The notes beneath the pieces were generated by a model. The model worked only from the letters and a program-made list of their open reading frames with translations. It did not search any database and was not told the origin of the DNA. The position numbers were made by a program, and so were the translations under genes. A stretch of DNA of 64,000 nucleotides from UBA1479 sp002706405 (GTDB taxonomy: Bacteria > Pseudomonadota > Alphaproteobacteria > Rhodospirillales > Casp-alpha2): NCBI GenBank assembly GCA_963972255.1, contig CAXATO010000018.1, positions 1 to 64,000 of the forward strand, read 5' to 3'. Below are positions 35,841 to 44,003 of the stretch, in pieces; the stretch's first letter is position 1; every line of letters begins with the position of its first letter.

Positions 35841-36536
35841 ATGTCCGCAGATGCCGATCATATGCTTGTCCGCTATATCATTGATAGCCAGGACGGATCG
35901 CGCGAGGTGTTCAACCTGGACATCTCTCTGCCGGACGTCACGTTGAAGCAGCCTCAGGGCGCGGATTTGCCCGATTGGACCCGCCTGGACTACCACAAGT
36001 GCGAACATTGCCCGCTGACCAAGAAGACCCATCCCCATTGCCCAGTGGCCGCGCTTCTGGTCGATTACGGTCAGCGCGTCGGGCGCATGGTGTCCTATGC
36101 CCAGGTCGACCTGACGGTCGAGCAGGGGGCGACGACGACCACGGCTAAGGTGCCGGCGCAGGAAGCCCTGCGCTCCGTCCTGGGATTGGTCATGGCGACC
36201 AGCGGCTGTCCGCATATGTCGTTCTTTCGTCCGCTCGCGCGTTACCACGTGCCCTTGGCGGACATGGAACTGACGATCCTGCGCGCCATGTCGTTCTATC
36301 TTGTCGGCCAGTATTTCGGCGGCAAGGACAAGCCCGATTGGGACACCAGCTTCGACGGTCTGATCAAGATTTATGAGAACGCGCAAGAGGTCAACAAAGG
36401 CATGGCAGAGCGCCTGCGCAATGCCGAAGTGTTTACGGAGCTTAATTGGCTGGCGGCGCTGGACACCTTCGCCGGGATGATGCCGCTGACCATCCAGCGC
36501 TCGCTTTTGAAGGCCAAGGCCTATTTCCTGAACTAA
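35841..36536 (+). CDS. Uncharacterised protein with a Cys/His-rich motif
   Basis: 231 residues, soluble, no signal or TM segment. I do not assign a family. The N-terminal third is beta-like (MLVRYIIDSQDGSREVFNLDI), then comes CEHCPLTKKTHPHCPVAALL with three cysteines and histidines, then ATSGCPHMSFFRPLARYHVPL with a further CPH. The latter half is predicted helical. The cysteine and histidine spacing suggests a metal or redox site, unproven. GAGG precedes the ATG by about 12 bases. A cupin gene follows after 37 bases. Confidence 0.75.
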   Translation: MSADADHMLVRYIIDSQDGSREVFNLDISLPDVTLKQPQGADLPDWTRLDYHKCEHCPLTKKTHPHCPVAALLVDYGQRVGRMVSYAQVDLTVEQGATTTTAKVPAQEALRSVLGLVMATSGCPHMSFFRPLARYHVPLADMELTILRAMSFYLVGQYFGGKDKPDWDTSFDGLIKIYENAQEVNKGMAERLRNAEVFTELNWLAALDTFAGMMPLTIQRSLLKAKAYFLN

Positions 36537-36573
36537 CCCTTATTTCTTCCCCACGTAAGCAGACGAGACCATC

Positions 36574-37125
36574 ATGAGCCCAGACAGCACCTATTCCGAC
36601 GGCCGCATCGCGGCCGATGATCTGCCCGCCCCCTATGACGGCCCCCGGCCGCAGGATGCGCTTCCCGAACTGTTCATCCAAGACGGCTACGCCAACGACG
36701 ATCCGCGCCTGTGGGTGCCGCTGGCGCCGGGCCGCTGGTCGCGGCCCCTGTGCCTGAACGTGTCCAACGGCTACTGGGTGCATCTGACCAAGGTGGTCGG
36801 CGGCGGCATGTTGTCGCGCCACCGTCATCCGGCGCCCGTGCACGGCTTCGTCATCAAGGGCCGTTGGCGTTATCTGGAACGGGACTGGATAGCCGAGGCG
36901 GGCTCCTACCTGTACGAACCGCCGGGCGACATCCATACCTTGGTGGTCGAGCCCGACTGCGACGAGATGATCACCCTGTTCCACAACACGGGTGCCCTGA
37001 TCTATTGCGACGAAGACGGCAACACGGTCGGCACCACGGACGTGTTCGACCGGGTCGATGCCTGCCGTAAGCATTTCACCGAGGTCGGCCTGGGTGCCGA
37101 TTACGTGGAGCAGTTCATCCGTTAA
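36574..37125 (+). CDS. Cupin protein, 2,4'-dihydroxyacetophenone dioxygenase-like
   Basis: 183 residues with a single cupin. SRHRHPAPVHGFVIKGRWRYLE supplies the H-x-H and later ligands and PPGDIHTLVV the C-terminal His of an iron or other metal site. Length and the segment SRPLCLNVSNGYWVHLTKVVGGGMLSRH are like 2,4'-dihydroxyacetophenone dioxygenase, which cleaves a C-C bond next to a ketone. The substrate may well differ. It follows the uncharacterised Cys-rich gene and precedes a palindromic repeat. Confidence 0.78.
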   Translation: MSPDSTYSDGRIAADDLPAPYDGPRPQDALPELFIQDGYANDDPRLWVPLAPGRWSRPLCLNVSNGYWVHLTKVVGGGMLSRHRHPAPVHGFVIKGRWRYLERDWIAEAGSYLYEPPGDIHTLVVEPDCDEMITLFHNTGALIYCDEDGNTVGTTDVFDRVDACRKHFTEVGLGADYVEQFIR

Positions 37126-37136
37126 CGCCTGAATTC

Positions 37137-37233
37137 CCCCTCACCCTGTCCCTCTCCCCCGTGGACGAGGGCGAGGGGACTCGCGGACGAACGCTCCCTC
37201 TCCCCCCGAGGGAGAGAGGGTTGGGGTGAGGGG
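37137..37233. repeat. Palindromic intergenic repeat (REP-like)
   Basis: CCCCTCACCC (37137-37146) pairs with GGGTGAGGGG (37224-37233), and the inner CCTCTCCCCC and GAGAGAGGG tracts continue the fold, giving a long imperfect hairpin between two convergent genes. Repeats with this CCCTCACCCT...CCCTCTCCC look are scattered through many bacterial genomes. It could also end transcription from both sides, although no T tract is present. Confidence 0.75.
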
Positions 37234-37253
37234 CGTTTCCTCGAAATCTTCGG

Positions 37254-37928
37254 CTAAGCCAAAACCACCAGCGCATCCACGGCGATCGGGCGGTCGTCCG
37301 CGATGATCACCGGGTTGATGTCGATCTCGGTGATTTCCGGATGGGCCAGCGCCGCGGCACTCACGCCGGTGATGGCGCGGGCCAGGGCGGGGCGGTCGAC
37401 GGCGGGCAGGCCGCGCACGGGGCCGAGCAGAGCCTTGGCGCGGATTTCATCCATCATCGCCAGCGCCTCGCGCTCGCTGACCGGAGCCAGGCGCAGGACC
37501 GTATCGTTCAGCGCCTCGGCGAAGATGCCGCCGAGCCCGAAGGTGACGCAGGGGCCGTATTGCGCGTCCCGCGTCATGCCGACCAGGAATTCTCGCTTGC
37601 CGGCCGCCATCTCCTGCACCAGCAGACCGCCGCCCTCGGGCAGCAGGGGCCACAGCCGCGCTGAAGCCGCGGCGACCGATTCCGTGTCGGGCAGGCCGAT
37701 TTCGACCAACCCGGCCTCGGTCTTATGGGCAAGGTCCGGCGCACTTCCCTTGAGGACGACCGGGAAGCCGATTTCCTGCGCGGCGCGGGCCGCGTCGCCC
37801 GGATCGCGGGCAATGATCTCCCGGGTCACCGGCACGCCATAGGCTGCCAGTACTTGCTTGGAGCGGTATTCGGACAGGGTCCGCGTGCCCTCGGCACGGG
37901 CCTGCTTGATGATGTCGCCGGGGGTCAT
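37254..37928 (-). CDS. ADP-forming acyl-CoA synthetase, ATP-grasp (beta) subunit
   Basis: 224 residues from ATG 37928, whose ATGA overlaps the stop of the upstream alpha gene. The ATP-grasp fold is seen in GFPVVLKGSAPDLAHKTEAGLVEIGL, LVQEMAAGKREFLVGMTRDAQYGPCVTFGLGGI and EIDINPVI. With the alpha subunit it would form an ADP-forming acetate/acyl-CoA ligase that interconverts an acyl-CoA and the free acid with ATP synthesis or use. Frame upstream of 37928 belongs to the other gene. The last gene of a three-gene acyl-CoA operon. Confidence 0.88.
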   Translation of the reverse strand: MTPGDIIKQARAEGTRTLSEYRSKQVLAAYGVPVTREIIARDPGDAARAAQEIGFPVVLKGSAPDLAHKTEAGLVEIGLPDTESVAAASARLWPLLPEGGGLLVQEMAAGKREFLVGMTRDAQYGPCVTFGLGGIFAEALNDTVLRLAPVSEREALAMMDEIRAKALLGPVRGLPAVDRPALARAITGVSAAALAHPEITEIDINPVIIADDRPIAVDALVVLA

Positions 37929-39343
37929 TGGTCTGCCTCCACATCTCGGGCGTCGAGGAAACGGCGGTAGTCCAGCAGTGCCCGCATGGCGCGCACGGCC
38001 CCCCGGGCCGAGAAATATATCGGTATCTGATTGCGCTTGATCTGCGGGATCGCCTGGGCGGCCAGGGACTGGGCCCCGGTCCAGGCGATGATGACGGGCT
38101 TGTCGGTCGCCCGCGCGGCTTCGGTGAAAATGTCGCAATAGAAGCTGGCCCGGGGTTCGCCCACCATGGTGACCAGCAGGAACACGCCGTCGATCATGTC
38201 CTGTTCCAGCACCGTGCGGATGGTGTCTTGATAACCCGTGGGGGAACTTCGGATCTGCTGCGTCACGTCGATCGGATTGCGCAACGCGCCGAACGGCGGG
38301 ATGAACTGTTTGAGCGTTTCCTGCGCCGCTTGCGGCAGTTCCGGCACGTCGAGCCCGAAGCGGTGGCATTCATCGGCGCAGACGCCGCAGATGCCGCCGG
38401 ACGGCCCGATCAGGCCCATGTTGGGCCCCTTCGGCAGCTTGTCCAAAAGGCGGGAAAAGGTGATCGCCGTGGGCAGCAGGTCGGCCGCGTCCTCGACCCG
38501 CACCACGCCGTATTTCCGGCACACCGCGTCGAACACGGCGTTCGAGCCGACCATGGCCCCCGTGTGTGATGCCGCCGCCGCCGCCGATACATCGGACAGG
38601 CCGATCTTGTAGACCACCACGGGCTTGCCCGCCCGGGCCGCCTTGGCACAGGCGCGGGTGAATTTGTCCGGGTCGCGGATGCCCTCGATGAACATCGCGA
38701 TCACCTTGGTGTCGGGATCGTCGGCCAGATAATCCAGATAGTCCGCGACCTGCAGGTCGGCTTCGTTGCCGACGGAAATCCAATGGCTGAACCCGCCCTG
38801 TTCCTCGTTCCCGGTACCGAGCATGGAGCCGCCGACGGCCCCCGATTGGGTCAGGAAGGCGATGTCGCCCTTGTTGAAACGCGGCATGGCGCAGACCATG
38901 GAGGTGCAGCAGACCATGTCGCCCACGATAGAAATCATGCCGTTGGTGTTGGGTCCGCAGAACCGCACCCCGCCCGCCTTGGCGGCGGCGATCAGGTCGG
39001 CTTCCAATTGCGGCTCTCCGGCTTCGGAAAACCCTGAAGCCAGCACGATGGCCGTCTTCACGCCCTTGGCGCCGCAATCCTTCATCACGGCGACGCTGGC
39101 CTTGGCAGGCACGGCGATCAGGGCCAGGTCGATGTCGTCCGGAATGTCGGTGACGCTGGGATAACAGGTAAGGCCCCGGATTTCCGTTTCCTTGGGGTTC
39201 ACGGGATAGACCTTGCCCGCATAGCCATGGGCAAGCAGATAGTTGAGCGCGACCGTCCCCAGTTTGTCGCCGCCCACTTCGTTCTTTTTCTGGGAGGCAC
39301 CGACGATGGCGACGGAGCGCGCCCGGATCATGGCGTCAAGCAC
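37925..39343 (-). CDS. ADP-forming acyl-CoA synthetase, CoA-binding (alpha) subunit
   Basis: 472 residues: a CoA-binding domain (ARSVAIVGASQKKNEVGGDKLGTVAL; PNTNGMISI) and two CoA-ligase domains. SHTGAMVGSNAVFDAVC contains the histidine that becomes phosphorylated in this family. It starts 5 bases after the crotonase stop and overlaps the beta gene by ATGA, so the three are translated together. The likely role is acyl-CoA to acid turnover in the degradation route shared with the crotonase and the divergent dehydrogenases. Confidence 0.9.
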   Translation of the reverse strand: MLDAMIRARSVAIVGASQKKNEVGGDKLGTVALNYLLAHGYAGKVYPVNPKETEIRGLTCYPSVTDIPDDIDLALIAVPAKASVAVMKDCGAKGVKTAIVLASGFSEAGEPQLEADLIAAAKAGGVRFCGPNTNGMISIVGDMVCCTSMVCAMPRFNKGDIAFLTQSGAVGGSMLGTGNEEQGGFSHWISVGNEADLQVADYLDYLADDPDTKVIAMFIEGIRDPDKFTRACAKAARAGKPVVVYKIGLSDVSAAAAASHTGAMVGSNAVFDAVCRKYGVVRVEDAADLLPTAITFSRLLDKLPKGPNMGLIGPSGGICGVCADECHRFGLDVPELPQAAQETLKQFIPPFGALRNPIDVTQQIRSSPTGYQDTIRTVLEQDMIDGVFLLVTMVGEPRASFYCDIFTEAARATDKPVIIAWTGAQSLAAQAIPQIKRNQIPIYFSARGAVRAMRALLDYRRFLDARDVEADQ

Positions 39344-39348
39344 GGCCG

Positions 39349-40164
39349 TTATTCCTTGTCGCTGCCCTTGTTCTTGGATTTCGCCTCGAGCATCTCGGCC
39401 ATGGCGTTGACGGCTTCCTCATGCTCGGGCGTGTTATGGGCCAGCGCCTGGAACGCCGCCGACATTTCCAACAGAGTGTCCAGCCGGGCGTGATGGCTTT
39501 CCCGCAAAAGACGCTTGGTCAGGCGTAGGGCATGGCCAGGATTGCAGGCGATGCGGTCGGCCAGTGCGTTGGCGGCGGTCATCAGGTCGTCGGCCGCGAC
39601 GACCTTGGACACCAGGCCGCAGCCGAGCGCTTCTTGGGCATCGATGGTGTCGCCGGTGAAGGCCATCTCATAGGCCTTGGAAAAGCCGACGGCGCGGGGC
39701 AGGAAATAGGCCCCGCCGTCGCCGGGAATGATGCCCAGCTTGACGAAGCTTTCCGCGAATTTGGCGTGCTCCGAGGCGATGCGGATGTCGCACATGGTCG
39801 CCAGGTCGCAACCGGCGCCGATGGCCGCGCCGTTGACGGCGGCGATGGTCGGCACCTCGATGTTGTAGAACGCCTTGGGGATGCGCTGGATGCCTTTCAG
39901 ATAGTTGTTTCTGATTTCGGCGGGGGTGCCCTGGGACAGGCCGGTCCTGTTTCGCATAGCGAAAATATTCCCACCGGCGCTGAAGGCCTTTCCGGCCCCC
40001 GTCAGGATCACGACTTTGACGCTGGGGTCGTTGTTGACCCGCTCGCAGGCGTCGACGAAATCCTGCGCCTGGACTTTTCCCGACAAGGAATTGCGCTTTT
40101 CCGGGTGATTCATGGTCAGGGTGACCACGCTGCCCCGCTGTTCATAGAGGAGAAACTGTTCCAT
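39349..40164 (-). CDS. Enoyl-CoA hydratase/isomerase (crotonase) family protein
   Basis: 271 residues of usual length. The crotonase features are TLTMNHPEKRNSLSG, the oxyanion-hole segment AFSAGGNIFAM, and AVNGAAIGAGCDLATMCDIRIASEHAKFAESFVKLGIIPGDGGAYFLPRAVG, which carries the family Glu position in KLGIIPGDGG (here Gly-Asp instead of the second Glu of classical hydratases). That change makes isomerase or another crotonase activity possible. First gene of the minus-strand acyl-CoA operon, divergent from the dehydrogenases across the palindrome at 40225. Confidence 0.9.
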   Translation of the reverse strand: MEQFLLYEQRGSVVTLTMNHPEKRNSLSGKVQAQDFVDACERVNNDPSVKVVILTGAGKAFSAGGNIFAMRNRTGLSQGTPAEIRNNYLKGIQRIPKAFYNIEVPTIAAVNGAAIGAGCDLATMCDIRIASEHAKFAESFVKLGIIPGDGGAYFLPRAVGFSKAYEMAFTGDTIDAQEALGCGLVSKVVAADDLMTAANALADRIACNPGHALRLTKRLLRESHHARLDTLLEMSAAFQALAHNTPEHEEAVNAMAEMLEAKSKNKGSDKE

Positions 40165-40224
40165 ATTTCCGATCCGGCTGGTTTCTTATGCCCTTGTTGT
40201 AGACCATCCTGCGGCGTTATAAAA

Positions 40225-40240
40225 CGATTGTATACAATCG
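40225..40240. promoter_or_regulatory. Perfect 16-bp palindrome, GntR-type operator (copy 2)
   Basis: CGATTGTATACAATCG is an exact palindrome in the 101-base region between the divergent crotonase and acyl-CoA dehydrogenase genes, 25 bases before the TTG start of the latter. Its core ATTGT-N2-ACAAT matches the site at 23789. The sequence and position fit a FadR/FCD-type GntR repressor controlling both operons. Confidence 0.7.
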
Positions 40241-40265
40241 AAACCAAGAAAATAGGATTTAAATC

Positions 40266-41423
40266 TTGGAGGACATCCGTTTCACGCCGGGCCTTCTACC
40301 GCCCGAGGCCGAGGCCCTTCGCGCCGAGGTCCGCGATTTCATCGCAAGCCATCTTAAAGGCTATCCGGGCGTCAAGCGCGCCAAATCCTGGTCCGGCGCC
40401 GACCCGGAGTTTTCCAAGGCCATGGGCGCCCGTGGCTGGATCGGCATGACCTGGCCCAAGGAGTACGGCGGCGGTGGCCGCAGCTTCCTGGAACGCTACG
40501 TGGTGCTGGAGGAAATGCTGGCCGCCGGTGCGCCCGTCTCGGCCCATTGGGTGGCCGACCGCCAGAGCGGTCCTTTGCTGCTGAAATTCGGGACGGAAGA
40601 GCAGCGCCGCAAGTACATCCCCGCCATCACGCGGGGCGAAAGCTATTTCTGCATTGGCATGAGCGAGCCCAATTCGGGCTCGGACCTGGCCTCCATCCGC
40701 ACGCGGGCGGAGAAGACCGCCGATGGCTGGCGCATCAACGGCCAGAAGATTTGGACCTCCAAGGCCCATACGGCCCATCACATGATTGCCCTGGTGCGCA
40801 CCCGGCCGCAGGACCCCAAGGACCGCCACGCGGGCCTGTCCCAGTTCCTGATCGACATGAAGGAAACCAAGGGGGTGACCATCCGCCCGATCCGCAACAT
40901 GGCGGGCGAGCAGATGTTCAACGAGGTGTTTTTCGAAGACGCGGAGGTGCCCGCCGACGCCCTGGTCGGGACCGAGGGCGGCGGCTGGGGCCAGGTGACC
41001 ACGGAACTGGCGTTCGAGCGCAGCGGGCCGGAACGCTATCTCTCCAGCTATCAATTGCTGTTCGAACTGGTGCGGGAAATCGGCGCCGACGCGGGCCCGG
41101 CGGAAGCGGCCGGCATCGGGCGGCTGGCAGCGCATCTGTCGACCCTGCGCCAGATGTCGATCTCCATCGCCACCATGCTGGAACGCGGCGAGACGCCGAA
41201 CCTGGCGGCGGCCATCGTCAAGGAACTGGGCGTCGCCTACGAGCAGGACATGCCGGGCAAGGCCCATGACATTGCCGGCATTTCGCCGCGCACCGGTGCC
41301 GATGCCGGCGGCTTCGATCAGGTCATGGCCTATATGACCATGGCGGCGCGGTCGTTCTCGCTGCGCGGCGGCACACGAGAAATCATGCGCGGCATTATCG
41401 CGCGCGGACTAGGGTTGCGCTGA
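40266..41423 (+). CDS. Acyl-CoA dehydrogenase (large partner)
   Basis: 385 residues from TTG 40266, with AGGA 8 bases before it. Family segments: GARGWIGMTWPKEYGGGGRSFLERYVVLEEMLAAGAP, CIGMSEPNSGSDLASIRTRAEKTADGWRINGQKIWTSKAH (FAD and substrate contacts), and the C-terminal RGGTREIMRGIIARGLGLR, the end of the ACAD helix bundle. It oxidises an acyl-CoA to the 2-enoyl-CoA, passing electrons to ETF. It overlaps a second ACAD gene (TGATG), a layout seen for heteromeric dehydrogenases of branched or steroid side-chain substrates. Confidence 0.93.
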   Translation: MEDIRFTPGLLPPEAEALRAEVRDFIASHLKGYPGVKRAKSWSGADPEFSKAMGARGWIGMTWPKEYGGGGRSFLERYVVLEEMLAAGAPVSAHWVADRQSGPLLLKFGTEEQRRKYIPAITRGESYFCIGMSEPNSGSDLASIRTRAEKTADGWRINGQKIWTSKAHTAHHMIALVRTRPQDPKDRHAGLSQFLIDMKETKGVTIRPIRNMAGEQMFNEVFFEDAEVPADALVGTEGGGWGQVTTELAFERSGPERYLSSYQLLFELVREIGADAGPAEAAGIGRLAAHLSTLRQMSISIATMLERGETPNLAAAIVKELGVAYEQDMPGKAHDIAGISPRTGADAGGFDQVMAYMTMAARSFSLRGGTREIMRGIIARGLGLR

Positions 41424-42484
41424 TGACCGGTACAAGCGAAATGGCCAACATCCTGGCGGAAGCCGCCGGACGCCTGTTGGAAGATCATGTCACCCGCGAC
41501 GTCCTGAGCGCGGCCGAGGACGGCACCTGGCCGCAGGACCTGTGGCAGGAGTTGGAACAGAACGGCTTGACCCAGCCGCTTGCCCCGGAAGACCGGGGCG
41601 GCATGGGGGCGACCTTCGCCGATGCCTTCGTCATCGCCTTCGCCGCCGGGCGCCGGCGCGCACCCGTGCCCCTGGTAGAAACCATGGCGGCGGGCTGGCT
41701 GCTGGGGCGGGCCGGAATTGACGTGCCGCCGGGACCGTTGGCCCTGATCGACGGCGGCGGCGACCTTGCGCTCAAGGACGGGGCGCTTTCGGGTGTTGCC
41801 AAGAGCGTGCCCTGGGCGGCCCAGGCCGGGCATCTGGTCGTCGAAATCGACGGCACGGTACTGTTGGTTCCCGCCGATGCCGTGACCCTCACGCCCGACA
41901 GCAACATGGCGGGTGAGCCCCGCGGTACGGTGACCCTCGAAGCGGCGAAACCGGCCGCCACGGGAAGCCTTGGCCTCACGGGCAATCTTCCCGTGGCCCG
42001 CACCCTGGGGGCGCTCATGCGCGCGGCCCAGATGGCGGGCGCCATGGAGGGGGCGGTGACGCTCGCCGTGCAGCACGCGGGCGACCGCGAACAGTTCGGC
42101 CGGCCCATCGCCAAGTTCCAGGCGATCCAGCAGATGCTGGCCCGCGCCGCCGCCCGCGCCGCGCAGGCGCGCAGTGCGGCGGAAACGGCGTTCCTTGCCC
42201 TCGACCGGGTGGGCGACGACCTGACCGATGCGGAATGGGATGTGGCGGCGGCCAAGGTCGTGGCCGGGGAGGCGGCGGAAATCGTCTATGACGCGGCCCA
42301 TCAGACCCACGGCGCCATCGGCTTCACCTATGAGCACGAACTGCATTTCACCACGCGCCGGCTTTGGGCCTGGCGGGGTGAGTTCGGGGCGGAAACCTAT
42401 TGGGCCCAGGAGATCGGACAGCGCGTACTGGCGCGGGGCGCCGACACCCTGTGGCCGGATCTGACAGCGCGGCAGAAAGGCTGA
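41423..42484 (+). CDS. Acyl-CoA dehydrogenase-like (small partner)
   Basis: 353 residues, shorter and more divergent than its neighbour. ELEQNGLTQPLAPEDRGGMGATFADAFVIAFAAGRRRAPVPLVE and QFGRPIAKFQAIQQMLARAAARAAQARSAAE, then HQTHGAIGFTYEHELHFTTRRLWAW, are ACAD family segments; the middle beta domain is short. It overlaps the upstream stop by one base, so translation is coupled. In such pairs one chain often contributes little FAD-binding capacity and the enzyme works as an alpha2-beta2 complex; this is inferred from layout. Confidence 0.9.
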   Translation: MTGTSEMANILAEAAGRLLEDHVTRDVLSAAEDGTWPQDLWQELEQNGLTQPLAPEDRGGMGATFADAFVIAFAAGRRRAPVPLVETMAAGWLLGRAGIDVPPGPLALIDGGGDLALKDGALSGVAKSVPWAAQAGHLVVEIDGTVLLVPADAVTLTPDSNMAGEPRGTVTLEAAKPAATGSLGLTGNLPVARTLGALMRAAQMAGAMEGAVTLAVQHAGDREQFGRPIAKFQAIQQMLARAAARAAQARSAAETAFLALDRVGDDLTDAEWDVAAAKVVAGEAAEIVYDAAHQTHGAIGFTYEHELHFTTRRLWAWRGEFGAETYWAQEIGQRVLARGADTLWPDLTARQKG

Positions 42485-42488
42485 ACGG

Positions 42489-43523
42489 TCAGACCGCCGC
42501 CATCGTCGCCGTCGCCAGGAACGCGTCGACGTCGTCTTCCGGGGTATTGAAAGCGGTGACCAGGCGGGTCTTGCGCCGGCCCTGGTCATCGGCACCCCGG
42601 TCGTAGAACAGGAAGCCCTCGGCCTTCAGCGCCTCGGCCATGGGGGCGGGCAGGCGCGGGAACACCTGGTTGCCGTCCACGTCCCCGATGATCTCCACGC
42701 CCAGGGCCTTGAGCCCGTCGGCCAGCTTGCGCGCCATGGCGTTGGAATGGCGCGCGTTCTTGAGCCACAGGTCATCGGCCAGATAGGCCTCCATCTGCGC
42801 CGTCATCAGGCGCATCTTGGACAACACATGGCCGGCGCGTTTCTGGCGGTAGAGGAATTCCTCGCCGAGGGCGGGGTTGAATACGACCACGGCCTCCAGC
42901 GCCAGGGCCCCGTTCTTGGTGCCACCGAAGCTGAGCACGTCGACCCCGGCCTTCCAGCTCATGTCGGCGGGCGAACAGTTGAGCCCGGCCAGCGCATTGG
43001 CGAAGCGCGCGCCGTCCATATGCAGGGCAAGGCCGTGTTTGCGGCAGACCGCGCCGATGGCGGCGATCTCGTCGACCCGGTAGGCCGTGCCCTTTTCCGT
43101 CAACTGCGTGACGCTGACGGCGCGGACCTGGGAATAATGCTCATCCCCCCGGCCTTCCAGGGTCGCGGCCTCGACCGAATCCGGGGTGAGCTTGCCGTTT
43201 TCACCCGGCAGGCCGATCAGCCGCGCACCGCCCGAATACATCACCGGGCCGTTGCCTTCGTGGTCGAAGATATGCGCTGTCTCATGGCACACGAGCGCCC
43301 CCCAGGAGGGCGTGATCGAGGCCACGGCAAGCCCGTTGGCCGCCGTACCCGTGGGCACGAAGAACACCTTGGCCTCGGTCTCGAACACCTCGCACACGCG
43401 CTGGCGCGCGGCTTCCGTCCCGTCGTCATGACCATAGGGCATGGTGCGCCCTTCATTGGCGGCGACAATCGCGGCCATGATGTCCGGATGGGCGCCCGCC
43501 GTGTTGTCGGATGCGAAATTCAT
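42489..43523 (-). CDS. ltaE: Low-specificity threonine aldolase (PLP)
   Basis: 344 residues from ATG 43523, with AGGAG 8 bases before it; the open frame to 43649 adds an unrelated leader. FASDNTAGAHPDIMAAI is the family's opening, HMDGARFANALAGL gives the PLP-contacting Asp/Arg, and VLSFGGTKNGAL carries the lysine that binds PLP. It cleaves threonine and allo-threonine to glycine and acetaldehyde in the cytosol. It ends a short operon after the JAMM protease gene. Confidence 0.92.
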   Translation of the reverse strand: MNFASDNTAGAHPDIMAAIVAANEGRTMPYGHDDGTEAARQRVCEVFETEAKVFFVPTGTAANGLAVASITPSWGALVCHETAHIFDHEGNGPVMYSGGARLIGLPGENGKLTPDSVEAATLEGRGDEHYSQVRAVSVTQLTEKGTAYRVDEIAAIGAVCRKHGLALHMDGARFANALAGLNCSPADMSWKAGVDVLSFGGTKNGALALEAVVVFNPALGEEFLYRQKRAGHVLSKMRLMTAQMEAYLADDLWLKNARHSNAMARKLADGLKALGVEIIGDVDGNQVFPRLPAPMAEALKAEGFLFYDRGADDQGRRKTRLVTAFNTPEDDVDAFLATATMAAV

Positions 43524-43548
43524 GGGCGGGGGCTCCTTGGGGTTGGGA

Positions 43549-43983
43549 TTAGTCGGCGACGAGGTTGAGGTCGACGGCGTGAAAGGCCGAGCGGTCGGGG
43601 GCGACGCCATGAGCGCGGGCATCGACGGCCTGACCGTCCTGTACCGCAACGATGACCCAGATCAGGTCGGTCTCATAGGCCATTTTCAAATCCGTGGCGC
43701 TGGGCAGGGCCGGGCCGCCGGGGTGGGAATGGTAATGGCCGACGATGCGTTCCGCCGTGCCGTCCAGGGCGCGCATCAGATCGAACCGCACTTGCGGGTC
43801 GACCTCGAAGGAATCCTCGGCCCGGGACTCGGTCACGTTGGGCGACGGCACCATGCGGGTGACCAGGGTTTCGCCTTTGGCCGCGCCGTCCCGCCCTGCC
43901 AGCAGGCCGCAGCATTCATGGGGAAAGGCGGCTTCGGCGGCTTCGGTGATGCGCTCCAGCAGAGTCTGGGGGATGGTCAGCAA
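43549..43983 (-). CDS. JAMM/MPN+ metalloprotease (M67 family)
   Basis: 144 residues from TTG 43983, with GGGAGGA about 8 bases before it. The JAMM zinc site is complete: the Glu in FPHECCGLLAG and H-x-H...S-x2-D in GHYHSHPGGPALPSATD. Bacterial members cleave after the C-terminal GG of ubiquitin-like sulfur carriers or act in siderophore and thiamine-like sulfur transfer. No ThiS/MoaD or E1-like gene adjoins; the nearest MoaD-like gene is at 8230. It lies between a small membrane protein gene and ltaE. Confidence 0.9.
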   Translation of the reverse strand: MLTIPQTLLERITEAAEAAFPHECCGLLAGRDGAAKGETLVTRMVPSPNVTESRAEDSFEVDPQVRFDLMRALDGTAERIVGHYHSHPGGPALPSATDLKMAYETDLIWVIVAVQDGQAVDARAHGVAPDRSAFHAVDLNLVAD

Positions 43984-44003
43984 GGGGGCAGTCCTCCCGC
44001 CGC

